Source of the DNA: an uncultured Eubacteriales bacterium
GTDB taxonomy: Bacteria > Bacillota > Clostridia > Oscillospirales > Acutalibacteraceae
Length of the DNA stretch: 9,452 nt
Assembly: GCA_934454845.1 (NCBI GenBank)
Contig: CAKSGV010000034.1
Coordinates: 1 to 9,452, forward strand
Direction of reading: 5' to 3'
The notes under the pieces are model-generated. The model made no database searches. It was not told where the DNA came from and worked only from the letters and a program-made list of their open reading frames with translations. Shown here piece after piece: positions 1 to 6,126 of the stretch; positions within the stretch are counted from its first letter, which is position 1, and each line of letters opens with the position of its first letter. Position numbers and translations under genes: made by a program.

Positions 1-39
1 AAAATTGCAATTCTACTAAAACAATTTTTATTATATACT

Positions 40-96
40 ATTTTCTACGAAAAATCAAGCGTTACTTGAAAATAGTACACTTTATTTTCTACGAAA
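40..96. repeat. Pair of 13-bp direct repeats
   Basis: The 13-mer attttctacgaaa occurs twice, at 40-52 and 84-96, with starts 44 bp apart in AT-rich noncoding DNA outside the left arm of the inverted repeat around tnpV. Its 9-bp core recurs inverted at 624-632 (ttcgtagaa). The copies could be protein binding sites or element-end subrepeats. Nothing in the sequence decides between these. Confidence 0.5.
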
Positions 97-143
97 TGAA
101 AAGTTGCATTTGTTTGTCAAATATTGATATTGGCAAAACAATA

Positions 144-169
144 AGCGGAGCCGTATTTCAGGCCCCGCT
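144..169 (-). terminator. Intrinsic terminator of tnpV
   Basis: On the minus strand a 9-bp stem (arms 161-169 and 144-152, one G-T wobble, 8-nt loop) begins 6 bases after the tnpV stop codon. It is followed by TTATTGTTTTGCC, a moderate U-rich tract. Position and strand fit the end of tnpV. Confidence 0.7.
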
Positions 170-174
170 GTTTA

Positions 175-474
175 TTAGTTGTAGATCACCTCGCTGAGAA
201 CGATTTCTTCCGCACGATTGCGGATGCTGTTCATAGAACGAATCCAATCTATTTCATTGGCGGATTTCAGTTCTTCGTTGATGCCTTCCTGTTTGGCAAG
301 TTGTTTTACCAGCTTATCGAACATATCCTTTGCATCTTTGTCAATGTCTTTAAGGTATTGTTCCAGCGTGCCTTTCATCCTCATCACGTTGATGACCGTA
401 GGGAAGTGATTTTTCAGATAGTTGTAGTGGCGCTGTCCCCAAACGCCGACGCGGGTAATAAATTCATCTTTCAT
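175..474 (-). CDS. tnpV: TnpV family transposon-encoded protein
   Basis: Encodes 99 residues resembling TnpV, a small protein first named on the clostridial transposon Tn4451 and common on mobilizable and conjugative elements of Firmicutes. Its biochemical role is not established. Visible family features are the N-terminal GVWGQRHYNYLKNHFP (residues 10-25), a central MKGTLEQYLKDID (33-45) and the C-terminal WIRSMNSIRNRAEEIV (77-92). The protein is soluble and largely helical, with no signal peptide or membrane segment. The open frame extends 38 codons further upstream, but the ATG at 474 follows AAAGGAGG at a good distance and begins where the family similarity begins, so I chose it. The gene looks intact but isolated: no recombinase, relaxase or other transposon gene is visible, which suggests a fragment or passenger of a mobile element. 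A weak TACAAT -10 lies at 499-504 on the same strand. Confidence 0.85.
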   Translation of the reverse strand: MKDEFITRVGVWGQRHYNYLKNHFPTVINVMRMKGTLEQYLKDIDKDAKDMFDKLVKQLAKQEGINEELKSANEIDWIRSMNSIRNRAEEIVLSEVIYN

Positions 475-555
475 AGCAAAATCCTCCTTTGCAAGTACAT
501 TGTACCGCAACGGAGAAAAAAACAAAAATGTGCGATTTGAATTTACAGAAACATA

Positions 556-584
556 TTGACTAATCACGGTTTTTGAACTATAAT
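556..584 (+). promoter_or_regulatory. Sigma-A type promoter for the 914-1338 operon and its leader
   Basis: TTGACT (556-561), a 17-bp spacer and a perfect TATAAT (579-584) predict a plus-strand start near 591. It points away from tnpV, into the hairpin-rich leader and the two small genes. Its hexamers are identical to those of the rpsF promoter at 8169-8197, so strong constitutive initiation is expected and control, if any, would be downstream. Confidence 0.8.
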
Positions 585-590
585 ACATTT

Positions 591-893
591 ATCAAGTGAT
601 AATGTGTCCTTTAGTATTGAAGATTCGTAGAATGAGAGTACGAATTAGATTCGGAAGGGTTTGGGCATTTGACAAACAAATGAGTAAATCATCGAAACTA
701 TTGATTCCTTACAAATTCTCATTATGGAATCAAGAAAGCAGTTGTGTTGGTTGACTGTAGTTGTCCCCCTGTTGTTTCGTTGCTTTACACTACATTACGA
801 ACCGATAGTATTTCATCGGTCTTGTTTTGTTGCGTGTAAAGCAGTATATCTGTAATCGTCGTCCACGCACAATGCAAGTGCGTGGATTTTTTC
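591..893 (+). ncRNA. Candidate structured leader RNA / attenuator, unassigned family
   Basis: This 300-base stretch holds no convincing gene but a dense run of perfect hairpins: 623-629/639-645 (7 bp), 666-671/677-682 (6 bp), 701-708/726-733 (8 bp), and 781-790/834-843 (10 bp), the last enclosing 801-806/815-820 (6 bp). It ends in the terminator at 863-892. The segment TGCGTG (831-836) overlaps the 3' arm of the 10-bp stem and is complementary to CACGCA (864-869) in the terminator 5' arm, so an alternative antiterminator pairing is possible. This layout fits either a free-standing small RNA or an attenuator controlling the gene at 914. I see no T-box motif and do not match it to a riboswitch class. 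A 50-codon frame (602-754) lacks a clear ribosome binding site. Transcription is inferred from the promoter at 556-584. Confidence 0.45.
863..892 (+). terminator. Intrinsic terminator in the leader, just before a gene
   Basis: A perfect 8-bp GC-rich stem CCACGCAC/GTGCGTGG (863-870, 878-885) with a 7-nt loop is followed by ATTTTTT. It lies upstream of the GGAG ribosome binding site of the gene at 914, so it would stop most transcripts from the 556-584 promoter unless read-through is controlled. Confidence 0.75.
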
Positions 894-913
894 GGTTCAG
901 AAAGGAGAAAAAG

Positions 914-1141
914 ATGAGCGGTAAAAAAGTATCGGGGAAGACTCATACCAAAGAGCAACTGGACAGTTGGGCAAACCAGAACAATCCAAACAATAAGGCG
1001 TATCGGTCAAATGCTAATAATCACGCTAACCAATTGAATCCAAATCGCAAAACACATCAGCAGATTCACAACTCTAATCGTAGGCATAAAGATCAAATCT
1101 GGCCCGAATGGGCACCCGACTACCCGGAATATGATGATTAA
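914..1141 (+). CDS. Small Asn-rich basic protein, unknown function
   Basis: I do not recognise a characterised family. The 75-residue product is hydrophilic, with no membrane segment or signal peptide. It has a lysine-rich start, a middle rich in Asn, Gln and His, and an aromatic/acidic tail ending PEWAPDYPEYDD. Two imperfect copies of an [W/H]ANQ-x-NPN-x-K unit are visible, at about residues 19-28 and 37-46, suggesting an internal duplication. Asn makes up 13 of 75 residues. The ATG at 914 follows AAAGGAG at a suitable distance. The frame is open further upstream to a TTG, but that stretch covers the terminator hairpin and has no ribosome binding site. The gene after it starts 14 bases past the stop, so the two form an operon. 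Adjacency to tnpV suggests mobile-element cargo. A nucleic-acid-binding role is possible but unproven. Confidence 0.7.
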   Translation: MSGKKVSGKTHTKEQLDSWANQNNPNNKAYRSNANNHANQLNPNRKTHQQIHNSNRRHKDQIWPEWAPDYPEYDD

Positions 1142-1155
1142 AAAGGAGAATCAAA

Positions 1156-1338
1156 ATGAGCAAACATTTCTTTGATTTTGAAGATGGCGACTTTACCCAT
1201 ACGATATCGGATAATATGGCTATTGATTCCGATTGTGATCTTCTGATGAGACTGGGCGATAACATGGCGATGGATATGGATACTGGTGATATTCATATCA
1301 TATCATCGTGGTCTAACGATGACGAAGACGACGATTAA
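1156..1338 (+). CDS. Small acidic protein, unknown function
   Basis: The 60-residue product is strongly acidic: 18 Asp/Glu against one Lys and one Arg, ending NDDEDDD. No family is recognised, and there is no signal peptide, membrane segment or cysteine motif (one Cys). Two similar segments, DNMAIDSDCD (residues 19-28) and DNMAMDMDTGD (35-45), suggest a duplicated unit. The ATG at 1156 follows AAAGGAG, which directly abuts the stop of the preceding gene, so translation may be coupled. The pairing of a basic and a very acidic small protein in one operon raises the possibility that they bind each other, or that this one mimics nucleic acid. Both ideas are inference from composition only. A bidirectional terminator follows about 23 bases after the stop. 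Confidence 0.65.
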   Translation: MSKHFFDFEDGDFTHTISDNMAIDSDCDLLMRLGDNMAMDMDTGDIHIISSWSNDDEDDD

Positions 1339-1361
1339 ATAGAATCATACCTCAATGCAAA

Positions 1362-1395
1362 AATCCCTCTGCCGATTTTACTCGACAGAGGGATT
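1362..1395. terminator. Bidirectional intrinsic terminator
   Basis: A perfect 10-bp stem AATCCCTCTG/CAGAGGGATT (1362-1371, 1386-1395), with three further pairs inside the loop, has T-rich sequence on both sides: CTTTT on the plus strand, and TTTTT partly within the stem on the minus strand. It can end both the small-gene operon on the plus strand and the ppdK transcript on the minus strand. Confidence 0.85.
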
Positions 1396-1398
1396 CTT

Positions 1399-1531
1399 TT
1401 AGATATAAACTGAAAGCTTTACATCTTTCCAATTTGATGTTTTGAAGTGGTGCACATCAGAAACTGTTTTCAGATACTTATGAGCATACGCTTCGTCAAT
1501 CGTCAAATCGGCAACTTTAAGAAAGGAACAA
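1399..1531 (-). pseudogene. Possible truncated gene remnant downstream of ppdK
   Basis: After the ppdK stop, a different minus-strand frame stays open for about 44 codons and stops 3 bases before the terminator stem. The translated part (for example VADLTIDEAYAHKYLK and VHHFKTSNWKDVKLSVYI) has ordinary protein-like composition. No ATG or clear ribosome binding site is present in this stretch; only an in-frame TTG without a convincing Shine-Dalgarno sequence is. The full frame runs back inside ppdK, where it is simply a shadow. It may be the 3' end of a gene whose front was lost, or merely a long 3' untranslated region. I do not recognise the family. Confidence 0.25.
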
Positions 1532-4168
1532 TTACTTGTTTCCCTGCTCTTTAATAGCAGCCTGTGCTGCTGCGAGGCGAGCGATCGGAACACGGAACGG
1601 TGAGCAGGAAACATAGTCAAGACCGATCTTATGGCAGAATTCAACGGATGACGGATCGCCGCCGTGCTCTCCGCAGATACCGCAGTGGAGGTCTTTTCTT
1701 TCGCCCTTACCGAGCTTAACGGCCATTTCCATAAGCTTGCCTACGCCGATCTGATCAAGCTTAGCAAACGGATCGTTCTCGAAGATCTTGGCGTCATAGT
1801 AAGCGTCAAGGAACTTACCTGCGTCATCACGGCTGAAGCCGTAAGTCATCTGAGTAAGATCGTTTGTACCGAAGCAGAAGAACTCAGCTTCCTTAGCAAT
1901 TTCGTCAGCTGTGAGAGCTGCACGCGGAATTTCTATCATAGTACCTACTTCATACTTAAGGTCAATTCCGGCAGCTGCGATCTCAGCGTCTGCTGTTTCA
2001 ACAACTGTCTTCTTAACATATTTAAGCTCTTTAACATCGCCAACGAGCGGAATCATAATTTCGGGAACTATATTCCAATCAGCGTGAGCTTTCTTAACAT
2101 TGATAGCTGCACGGATAACAGCGGTTGTCTGCATTTTAGCAATTTCCGGATAGGTAACTGCAAGGCGGCAGCCGCGGTGACCCATCATCGGATTAGCTTC
2201 GTGGAGAGAAGCGATGATAGCTTTGATATCTTCAACGCTCTTGCCCTGTGCATCAGCAAGCTTCTTAATATCAGTCTCTTCTGTGGGAACAAACTCGTGA
2301 AGCGGAGGATCCAGGAAACGGATAGTTACCGGCTTGCCCTCGAGTGCCTCATAGAGTTTCTCAAAGTCACCCTGCTGGAAGGGGATAATATTTTCAAGAG
2401 CCTTTTCGCGCTCTTCAACAGTAGAAGAACAAATCATCTGACGGAAGTAATCAATTCTGTTGCCCTCGAAGAACATATGCTCTGTGCGGCAAAGACCGAT
2501 TCCCTCTGCGCCGAGTTCGGCGGCTTTCTTGGCATCGCGCGGAGTGTCGGCATTTGTGCGAACGCCGAGCTTGCGGTACTTGTCCGCCCAGCCCATTATT
2601 CTTCCGAATTCGCCTGCTATAGAAGCGTCAACGGTCGGGATAATGCCGTCGTAAATATTACCAGTAGAACCGTCAAGAGAAATGAAGTCGCCTTCATGAT
2701 AGGTTTTTCCGGAGAGGGTGAACTGTTTGTTATCCTCGTCCATATTGATAGCGGTGCAGCCGGAAACGCAGCAGGTACCCATACCGCGCGCAACAACGGC
2801 AGCGTGTGAGGTCATACCTCCGCGAACGGTGAGGATTCCCTGAGCGGCTTTCATTCCTTCGATATCTTCAGGAGATGTTTCAAGACGAACAAGAACTACT
2901 TTCTCGCCCTTAGCGCCCCAATTTTTGGCATCTTCGGCGGTGAATACGATTTTACCGCAAGCAGCGCCGGGAGAAGCGGGGAGAGCTTTACCGATAGGTT
3001 CAGCAGCTTTTAATGCCTTGGCGTCAAACTGCGGATGAAGAAGAGTGTCAAGGTTGCGGGGATCTATCATAAGAACAGCTTCCTTGTCTGAGATCATTCC
3101 TTCATCAACAAGATCGCAAGCGATCTTTAAAGCAGCTTGAGCTGTTCTCTTACCGTTACGCGTCTGAAGCATAAAGAGCTTTCCATGCTCAACGGTGAAC
3201 TCCATATCCTGCATATCGCGGTAATGATTTTCAAGACGCTGACAAACATCTTTGAACTGCTTGAAAGCCTCGGGGAATTTTTCTTCCATCTCGGAGATGT
3301 GCATAGGAGTACGAACGCCTGCAACAACGTCTTCGCCTTGAGCATTAGTAAGGAATTCTCCGAAGAGACCTTTTGCTCCTGTAGCAGGATCGCGTGTAAA
3401 TGCAACACCTGTTCCGCAATCATCACCCATATTACCGAAAGCCATCATCTGAACGTTAACAGCAGTACCCCAGGAATACGGGATATCGTTATCACGACGG
3501 TAAACATTTGCACGGGGGTTGTCCCAAGAACGGAAAACGGCTTTGATAGCGCCCATTAACTGCTCCTTAGGATCAGTCGGGAATTCAACGCCGATTTTAG
3601 ATTTATACTCAGCTTTAAACTGAGAAGCAAGCTCCTTAAGATCGTCGGCAGTAAGCTCAACATCTTGTGTGACGCCTCTTTTTTCTTTCATGGCGTCAAT
3701 AAGCTGCTCAAAGTATTTTTTGCCGACTTCCATAACAACGTCGGAATACATCTGGATAAATCTTCTGTAGCAGTCCCAAGCCCAACGGGGGTTATTGGAT
3801 TTTTCTGCGATAACATTTACAACTTCTTCGTTAAGGCCGAGATTGAGGATAGTATCCATCATACCCGGCATAGAAGCGCGCGCACCCGAACGAACGGAAA
3901 CGAGGAGAGGATTTTCCTTATCGCCGAACTTTTTGCCGGTGATTTCTTCCATCTTCTCGATGTACTCCATAATCTGTGCCTGAATTTCGTCATTAATCTT
4001 CTGACCGTCTTCATAATACTGAGTGCATGCTTCGGTGGAGATGGTGAAGCCCTGCGGAACGGGAAGACCGAGACCGGTCATCTCAGCCAGGTTGGCGCCC
4101 TTACCGCCGAGAAGCTCACGCATTTTTGCATTGCCTTCGCTGAAAAGGTAAACATACTTGTGACTCAT
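1532..4168 (-). CDS. ppdK: Pyruvate, phosphate dikinase
   Basis: Interconverts pyruvate + ATP + Pi and phosphoenolpyruvate + AMP + PPi in the cytoplasm. In anaerobic clostridia it often serves PPi-linked glycolysis as well as PEP synthesis. The product has 878 residues, close to the 874 of the Clostridium symbiosum enzyme. The N-terminal nucleotide-binding region (about 1-340) has GGKGANLAEM at 21-30 and the acidic pair D321/E323 near LQTRNGKRT (334-342). The central swivelling domain has GGMTSHAAVVARGMG with the phospho-carrier His455. The C-terminal TIM barrel (about 510-878) carries R561, R617, E746, N769 and the acid/base Cys832 in HCGICGEHGGDP. All expected catalytic residues are present. 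The ATG at 4168 follows AGGAGG and begins the canonical SHKYVYLFSEG; the 15 extra upstream codons precede the ribosome binding site and were excluded. It is transcribed alone. Thr453 sits at the position phosphorylated by PPDK regulatory proteins in other systems, though no such gene is in view. Confidence 0.97.
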   Translation of the reverse strand: MSHKYVYLFSEGNAKMRELLGGKGANLAEMTGLGLPVPQGFTISTEACTQYYEDGQKINDEIQAQIMEYIEKMEEITGKKFGDKENPLLVSVRSGARASMPGMMDTILNLGLNEEVVNVIAEKSNNPRWAWDCYRRFIQMYSDVVMEVGKKYFEQLIDAMKEKRGVTQDVELTADDLKELASQFKAEYKSKIGVEFPTDPKEQLMGAIKAVFRSWDNPRANVYRRDNDIPYSWGTAVNVQMMAFGNMGDDCGTGVAFTRDPATGAKGLFGEFLTNAQGEDVVAGVRTPMHISEMEEKFPEAFKQFKDVCQRLENHYRDMQDMEFTVEHGKLFMLQTRNGKRTAQAALKIACDLVDEGMISDKEAVLMIDPRNLDTLLHPQFDAKALKAAEPIGKALPASPGAACGKIVFTAEDAKNWGAKGEKVVLVRLETSPEDIEGMKAAQGILTVRGGMTSHAAVVARGMGTCCVSGCTAINMDEDNKQFTLSGKTYHEGDFISLDGSTGNIYDGIIPTVDASIAGEFGRIMGWADKYRKLGVRTNADTPRDAKKAAELGAEGIGLCRTEHMFFEGNRIDYFRQMICSSTVEEREKALENIIPFQQGDFEKLYEALEGKPVTIRFLDPPLHEFVPTEETDIKKLADAQGKSVEDIKAIIASLHEANPMMGHRGCRLAVTYPEIAKMQTTAVIRAAINVKKAHADWNIVPEIMIPLVGDVKELKYVKKTVVETADAEIAAAGIDLKYEVGTMIEIPRAALTADEIAKEAEFFCFGTNDLTQMTYGFSRDDAGKFLDAYYDAKIFENDPFAKLDQIGVGKLMEMAVKLGKGERKDLHCGICGEHGGDPSSVEFCHKIGLDYVSCSPFRVPIARLAAAQAAIKEQGNK

Positions 4169-4251
4169 GTTTTGAATCAACCTCCTAATAATTTTATGGA
4201 CCGAATAATCCAAATTAAATGAAAGTACCCAAGGTTTTGAGTATCCAATTC

Positions 4252-4280
4252 ATTATACCAAAAAAAATATAAAAAATAAA
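4252..4280 (-). promoter_or_regulatory. Probable ppdK promoter
   Basis: On the minus strand a perfect TATAAT lies at 4257-4252. Its -35 region is weak (TTTATT at 4280-4275 with a 17-bp spacer) and is embedded in a very T-rich stretch. This gives an 80-base leader before the ppdK start. I see no riboswitch-like fold in that leader. Confidence 0.55.
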
Positions 4281-4341
4281 GAGTTTTTTGAAAAAATAAG
4301 CGCAATTTGTAAAAATTTTAAAAAATATACTGAAAATGGAA

Positions 4342-4944
4342 TTAAAATTCCCTGTTTGTTTTGCTTAAAGCTTTGATAACTCTTAAAATAACAGGGGATA
4401 AAAATACATTTATAAACAGTTCTATAAGAAAGTTTATACCGATAAGTCCCGTCAGGATATAAGTAACGGTAGCTGTATTTCCCGCCCACTGATAAAGAGT
4501 GGAAGAAAAGCACAAAATCATCATAAGAATGAAAATACCGGTATTTGTTACCGGGGCAACGACTGCCGGGATGACTACGGATAAAAGTCCGCCTTTTTTA
4601 AAGCTTAATGATTTTGCGGTGATTCCGCAAAGAATGCCGCATAATGTGCCTTTGAGCATACAGGTAAGAACGGTTAAAAACGGAGAAGCGGTGAAAAGAA
4701 TATAGCCGCCCGCGTCGATACCCGAAACGCAGCCTATGACCGTTACAACTCCGAACACCGCGCCGAGATAGCCGCAGATATAAGGTCCGTAAAGACAGCC
4801 TGAAACTACTATCGGGATAAGAACAAGTGAAAGATTGAAAGTTCCTATTTTTACCGTGTAGCTGATAAGCTGCAGCACTACCGTTACAGCCGTGAGCACG
4901 CCTAAGACGGCGACTTTTTGTGATCTTGATTTCTGATTTTTCAT
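4342..4944 (-). CDS. ECF transporter S component, possibly for pantothenate
   Basis: A 200-residue, very hydrophobic protein with about six membrane segments (roughly 11-28, 38-57, 58-75, 84-110, 118-146, 158-190) and short basic ends. Size and topology fit the substrate-binding S subunit of energy-coupling factor vitamin transporters. The C-terminal NFLIELFINVFLSPVI pattern (171-186) and the early AVLGVLTA stretch resemble that superfamily. S subunits work with a shared EcfA/A'/T module, which is not encoded here and is usually elsewhere in the genome. The ATG at 4944 follows CGGAGG at 7 bases. It is the last gene of the coaX operon, 78 bases after the hydrolase stop. Placement with pantothenate kinase suggests uptake of pantothenate or a related precursor, but substrate cannot be read from the sequence. 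Confidence 0.8.
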   Translation of the reverse strand: MKNQKSRSQKVAVLGVLTAVTVVLQLISYTVKIGTFNLSLVLIPIVVSGCLYGPYICGYLGAVFGVVTVIGCVSGIDAGGYILFTASPFLTVLTCMLKGTLCGILCGITAKSLSFKKGGLLSVVIPAVVAPVTNTGIFILMMILCFSSTLYQWAGNTATVTYILTGLIGINFLIELFINVFLSPVILRVIKALSKTNREF

Positions 4945-4959
4945 AAAACAACCTCCGAT

Positions 4960-5033
4960 ACTGCCCTTTTGGGGTGCAGTTCATAAAATTTTGACACAGT
5001 TGTCGATTTTAAATATATAAATTTAAATGTGTC
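4960..5033 (-). repeat. Inverted repeats between the hydrolase and ECF genes
   Basis: This intergenic stretch can fold twice on the minus-strand transcript. An imperfect hairpin ACTGC...GCAGT (4980-4960) lies just before the ribosome binding site of the ECF gene. A composite fold combines GACACA/TGTGTC (5033-5028 with 4998-4993) and an AT-only 7-bp stem (5008-5014/5021-5027) overlapping the hydrolase stop. There is no U-run typical of a terminator. It could be an mRNA processing or stability element that uncouples expression of the last gene. Confidence 0.3.
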
Positions 5034-6111
5034 TGTGAATACGCATAAATTCCATATAGCCTTGCCATGCATGACGCGACATAAAATGCTTTGTGGGAGC
5101 CATAAACAAACCTATATTTCCTTTAAGCAGCTTTTCGCCGCCGGTTAAAAAATGATCGCACTCTTCAATGCCGTCAAGACCTGCTTTTTCCCATGCCTCG
5201 GCCGCCGCAATACAGCTTAATTGTTCGGATTTTTGATCTGCCCAATAATCAAGCTCGGCGGTATTTACACATACATTACGCGGAGCGATTGACGCCAAAA
5301 GATAGTGTTGGTCAAAATCGGTACCGTAATTCTGCTGTGCGTATTTTTTGTAATTTTCGCAGAACCAATAGGGGAAAACTCTTGTGATAACATCTATGGT
5401 TTCACCGCGGAATTCACGTTCAAGAGCAAAACTGCCGTCGCTGTTTGGCAAACCGCTTCCGCCGCGTGCTATTGCTGCGCCCGCACAGCCCGAATTGTTT
5501 GAAAAGGCAAACGAAAAGCGATTATCCATCATACCGGTAAAGAGCGCGGTTTTTCCGAGCCTTGAATGACCGAGAATCGCAATATTCTTATCGTCGGTTC
5601 CGTCGAGTGTAAGCACATAATCAAGTACACGCATATTTGCAAAAGCCCACAGACCGATTTTTCCGCAATCGGTATCGTTCTTTCGGCTTTCGGGAAATAC
5701 AAGCGGAGCAATTCCGGTTGTAAAGTCGCCGTCATCGGACGTTATGTCGGTATAGTAATATGTAAATATATCGAATTCAGATTCCGATAACTCTTCAATC
5801 GGAAAATAGTATGAGGCAACCTTGTTGAAATTTATATAAAGTATAACAGGGTGCTTTTTGCCGTCCTGATGCAAAAGTCGGTTAACCGTAAAGGTATGAC
5901 TGCCGTTTTTGTTTGTCAGGGTTAAATCCACGCTTGAATAAAAAACGTTACCGCGGTCAAAGCGATCTTCAAGCAGTTTTTCGTTTGAAATACTCATTTC
6001 AAAATCGTTTTCGGGCAAATAGCCGTAAACCTCGTGCTGAAGCAGCTCAATCATTTCTTCTTTTGTTTTAAGAGGGGGAAGTTTGCGATTTAAAAGTTCT
6101 TGTTTAAGCAT
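5023..6111 (-). CDS. CE15-like alpha/beta hydrolase (glucuronoyl esterase family), cytoplasmic
   Basis: A 362-residue alpha/beta hydrolase resembling carbohydrate esterase family 15, whose studied members cleave glucuronoyl esters linking lignin and xylan. The nucleophile elbow is GHSRLGKTAL (181-190, Ser183), followed by the family-typical NNSGCAGAAIAR (205-216). AELDYWADQKSE (285-296) offers the acidic residue, and APTKHFMSRHAW (338-349) the likely catalytic His342. The protein has no signal peptide or anchor: it begins MLKQELLNRKLPPLKTKEEM. It is therefore probably intracellular, unlike typical secreted CE15 enzymes, and may act on imported oligosaccharides or small esters. The ATG at 6111 follows GTGAGG, 15 bases after the coaX stop, so it is co-transcribed with coaX. 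The true substrate is unknown, and annotations such as acetylxylan esterase would be equally tentative. Confidence 0.75.
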   Translation of the reverse strand: MLKQELLNRKLPPLKTKEEMIELLQHEVYGYLPENDFEMSISNEKLLEDRFDRGNVFYSSVDLTLTNKNGSHTFTVNRLLHQDGKKHPVILYINFNKVASYYFPIEELSESEFDIFTYYYTDITSDDGDFTTGIAPLVFPESRKNDTDCGKIGLWAFANMRVLDYVLTLDGTDDKNIAILGHSRLGKTALFTGMMDNRFSFAFSNNSGCAGAAIARGGSGLPNSDGSFALEREFRGETIDVITRVFPYWFCENYKKYAQQNYGTDFDQHYLLASIAPRNVCVNTAELDYWADQKSEQLSCIAAAEAWEKAGLDGIEECDHFLTGGEKLLKGNIGLFMAPTKHFMSRHAWQGYMEFMRIHRHI

Positions 6112-6126
6112 GATTATACCTCACAG

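Larger units (their letters stand above)
107..682. repeat. 16-bp perfect inverted repeat enclosing tnpV
   Basis: The left arm catttgtttgtcaaat (107-122) is exactly complementary to the right arm atttgacaaacaaatg (667-682). Matching stops immediately on both sides. The arms enclose tnpV, its terminator, the divergent promoter region and the first part of the plus-strand leader. Each arm is also partly self-complementary (ATTTG/CAAAT). The arrangement could be the ends of a small 576-bp mobilizable unit or a pair of recombinase or regulator sites. I see no obvious target-site duplication next to the arms, so the mobile-unit reading is inference. Confidence 0.5.

Noticed and set aside
475..588. 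N-terminal extension of tnpV
   Set aside because: The extension includes the ribosome binding site of ATG 474 and the divergent promoter region, and family similarity begins at 474.
827..913. TTG start extending the Asn-rich protein upstream by 29 residues
   Set aside because: The extension runs through the terminator hairpin and has no ribosome binding site, while ATG 914 has a good one.
1..1400. Complete insertion sequence or integrative element
   Set aside because: No transposase, integrase, relaxase or resolvase is encoded, and no direct-repeat att pair was found, so only a fragment or passenger region can be supported.
1664..2809. Long plus-strand open frame of 381 codons
   Set aside because: It lies wholly antisense to ppdK, which has complete catalytic motifs. 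Composition is unlike a normal protein and there is no ribosome binding site. It is a codon-bias shadow.
4169..4213. Upstream ATG giving ppdK 15 extra residues
   Set aside because: It precedes the AGGAGG site and adds residues not typical of the family; the ATG at 4168 starts the conserved sequence.
3665..4222. Plus-strand open frame of 185 codons at the 5' end of ppdK
   Set aside because: Antisense to the conserved nucleotide-binding domain of ppdK, runs through its ribosome binding site, and has no recognisable domain.
4338..4351. Small hairpin GGAAT/ATTCC at the end of the ECF gene as a terminator
   Set aside because: The stem is only 5 AT-rich pairs, overlaps the stop codon, and the T-runs are distant. 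Too weak to call in an AT-rich region.
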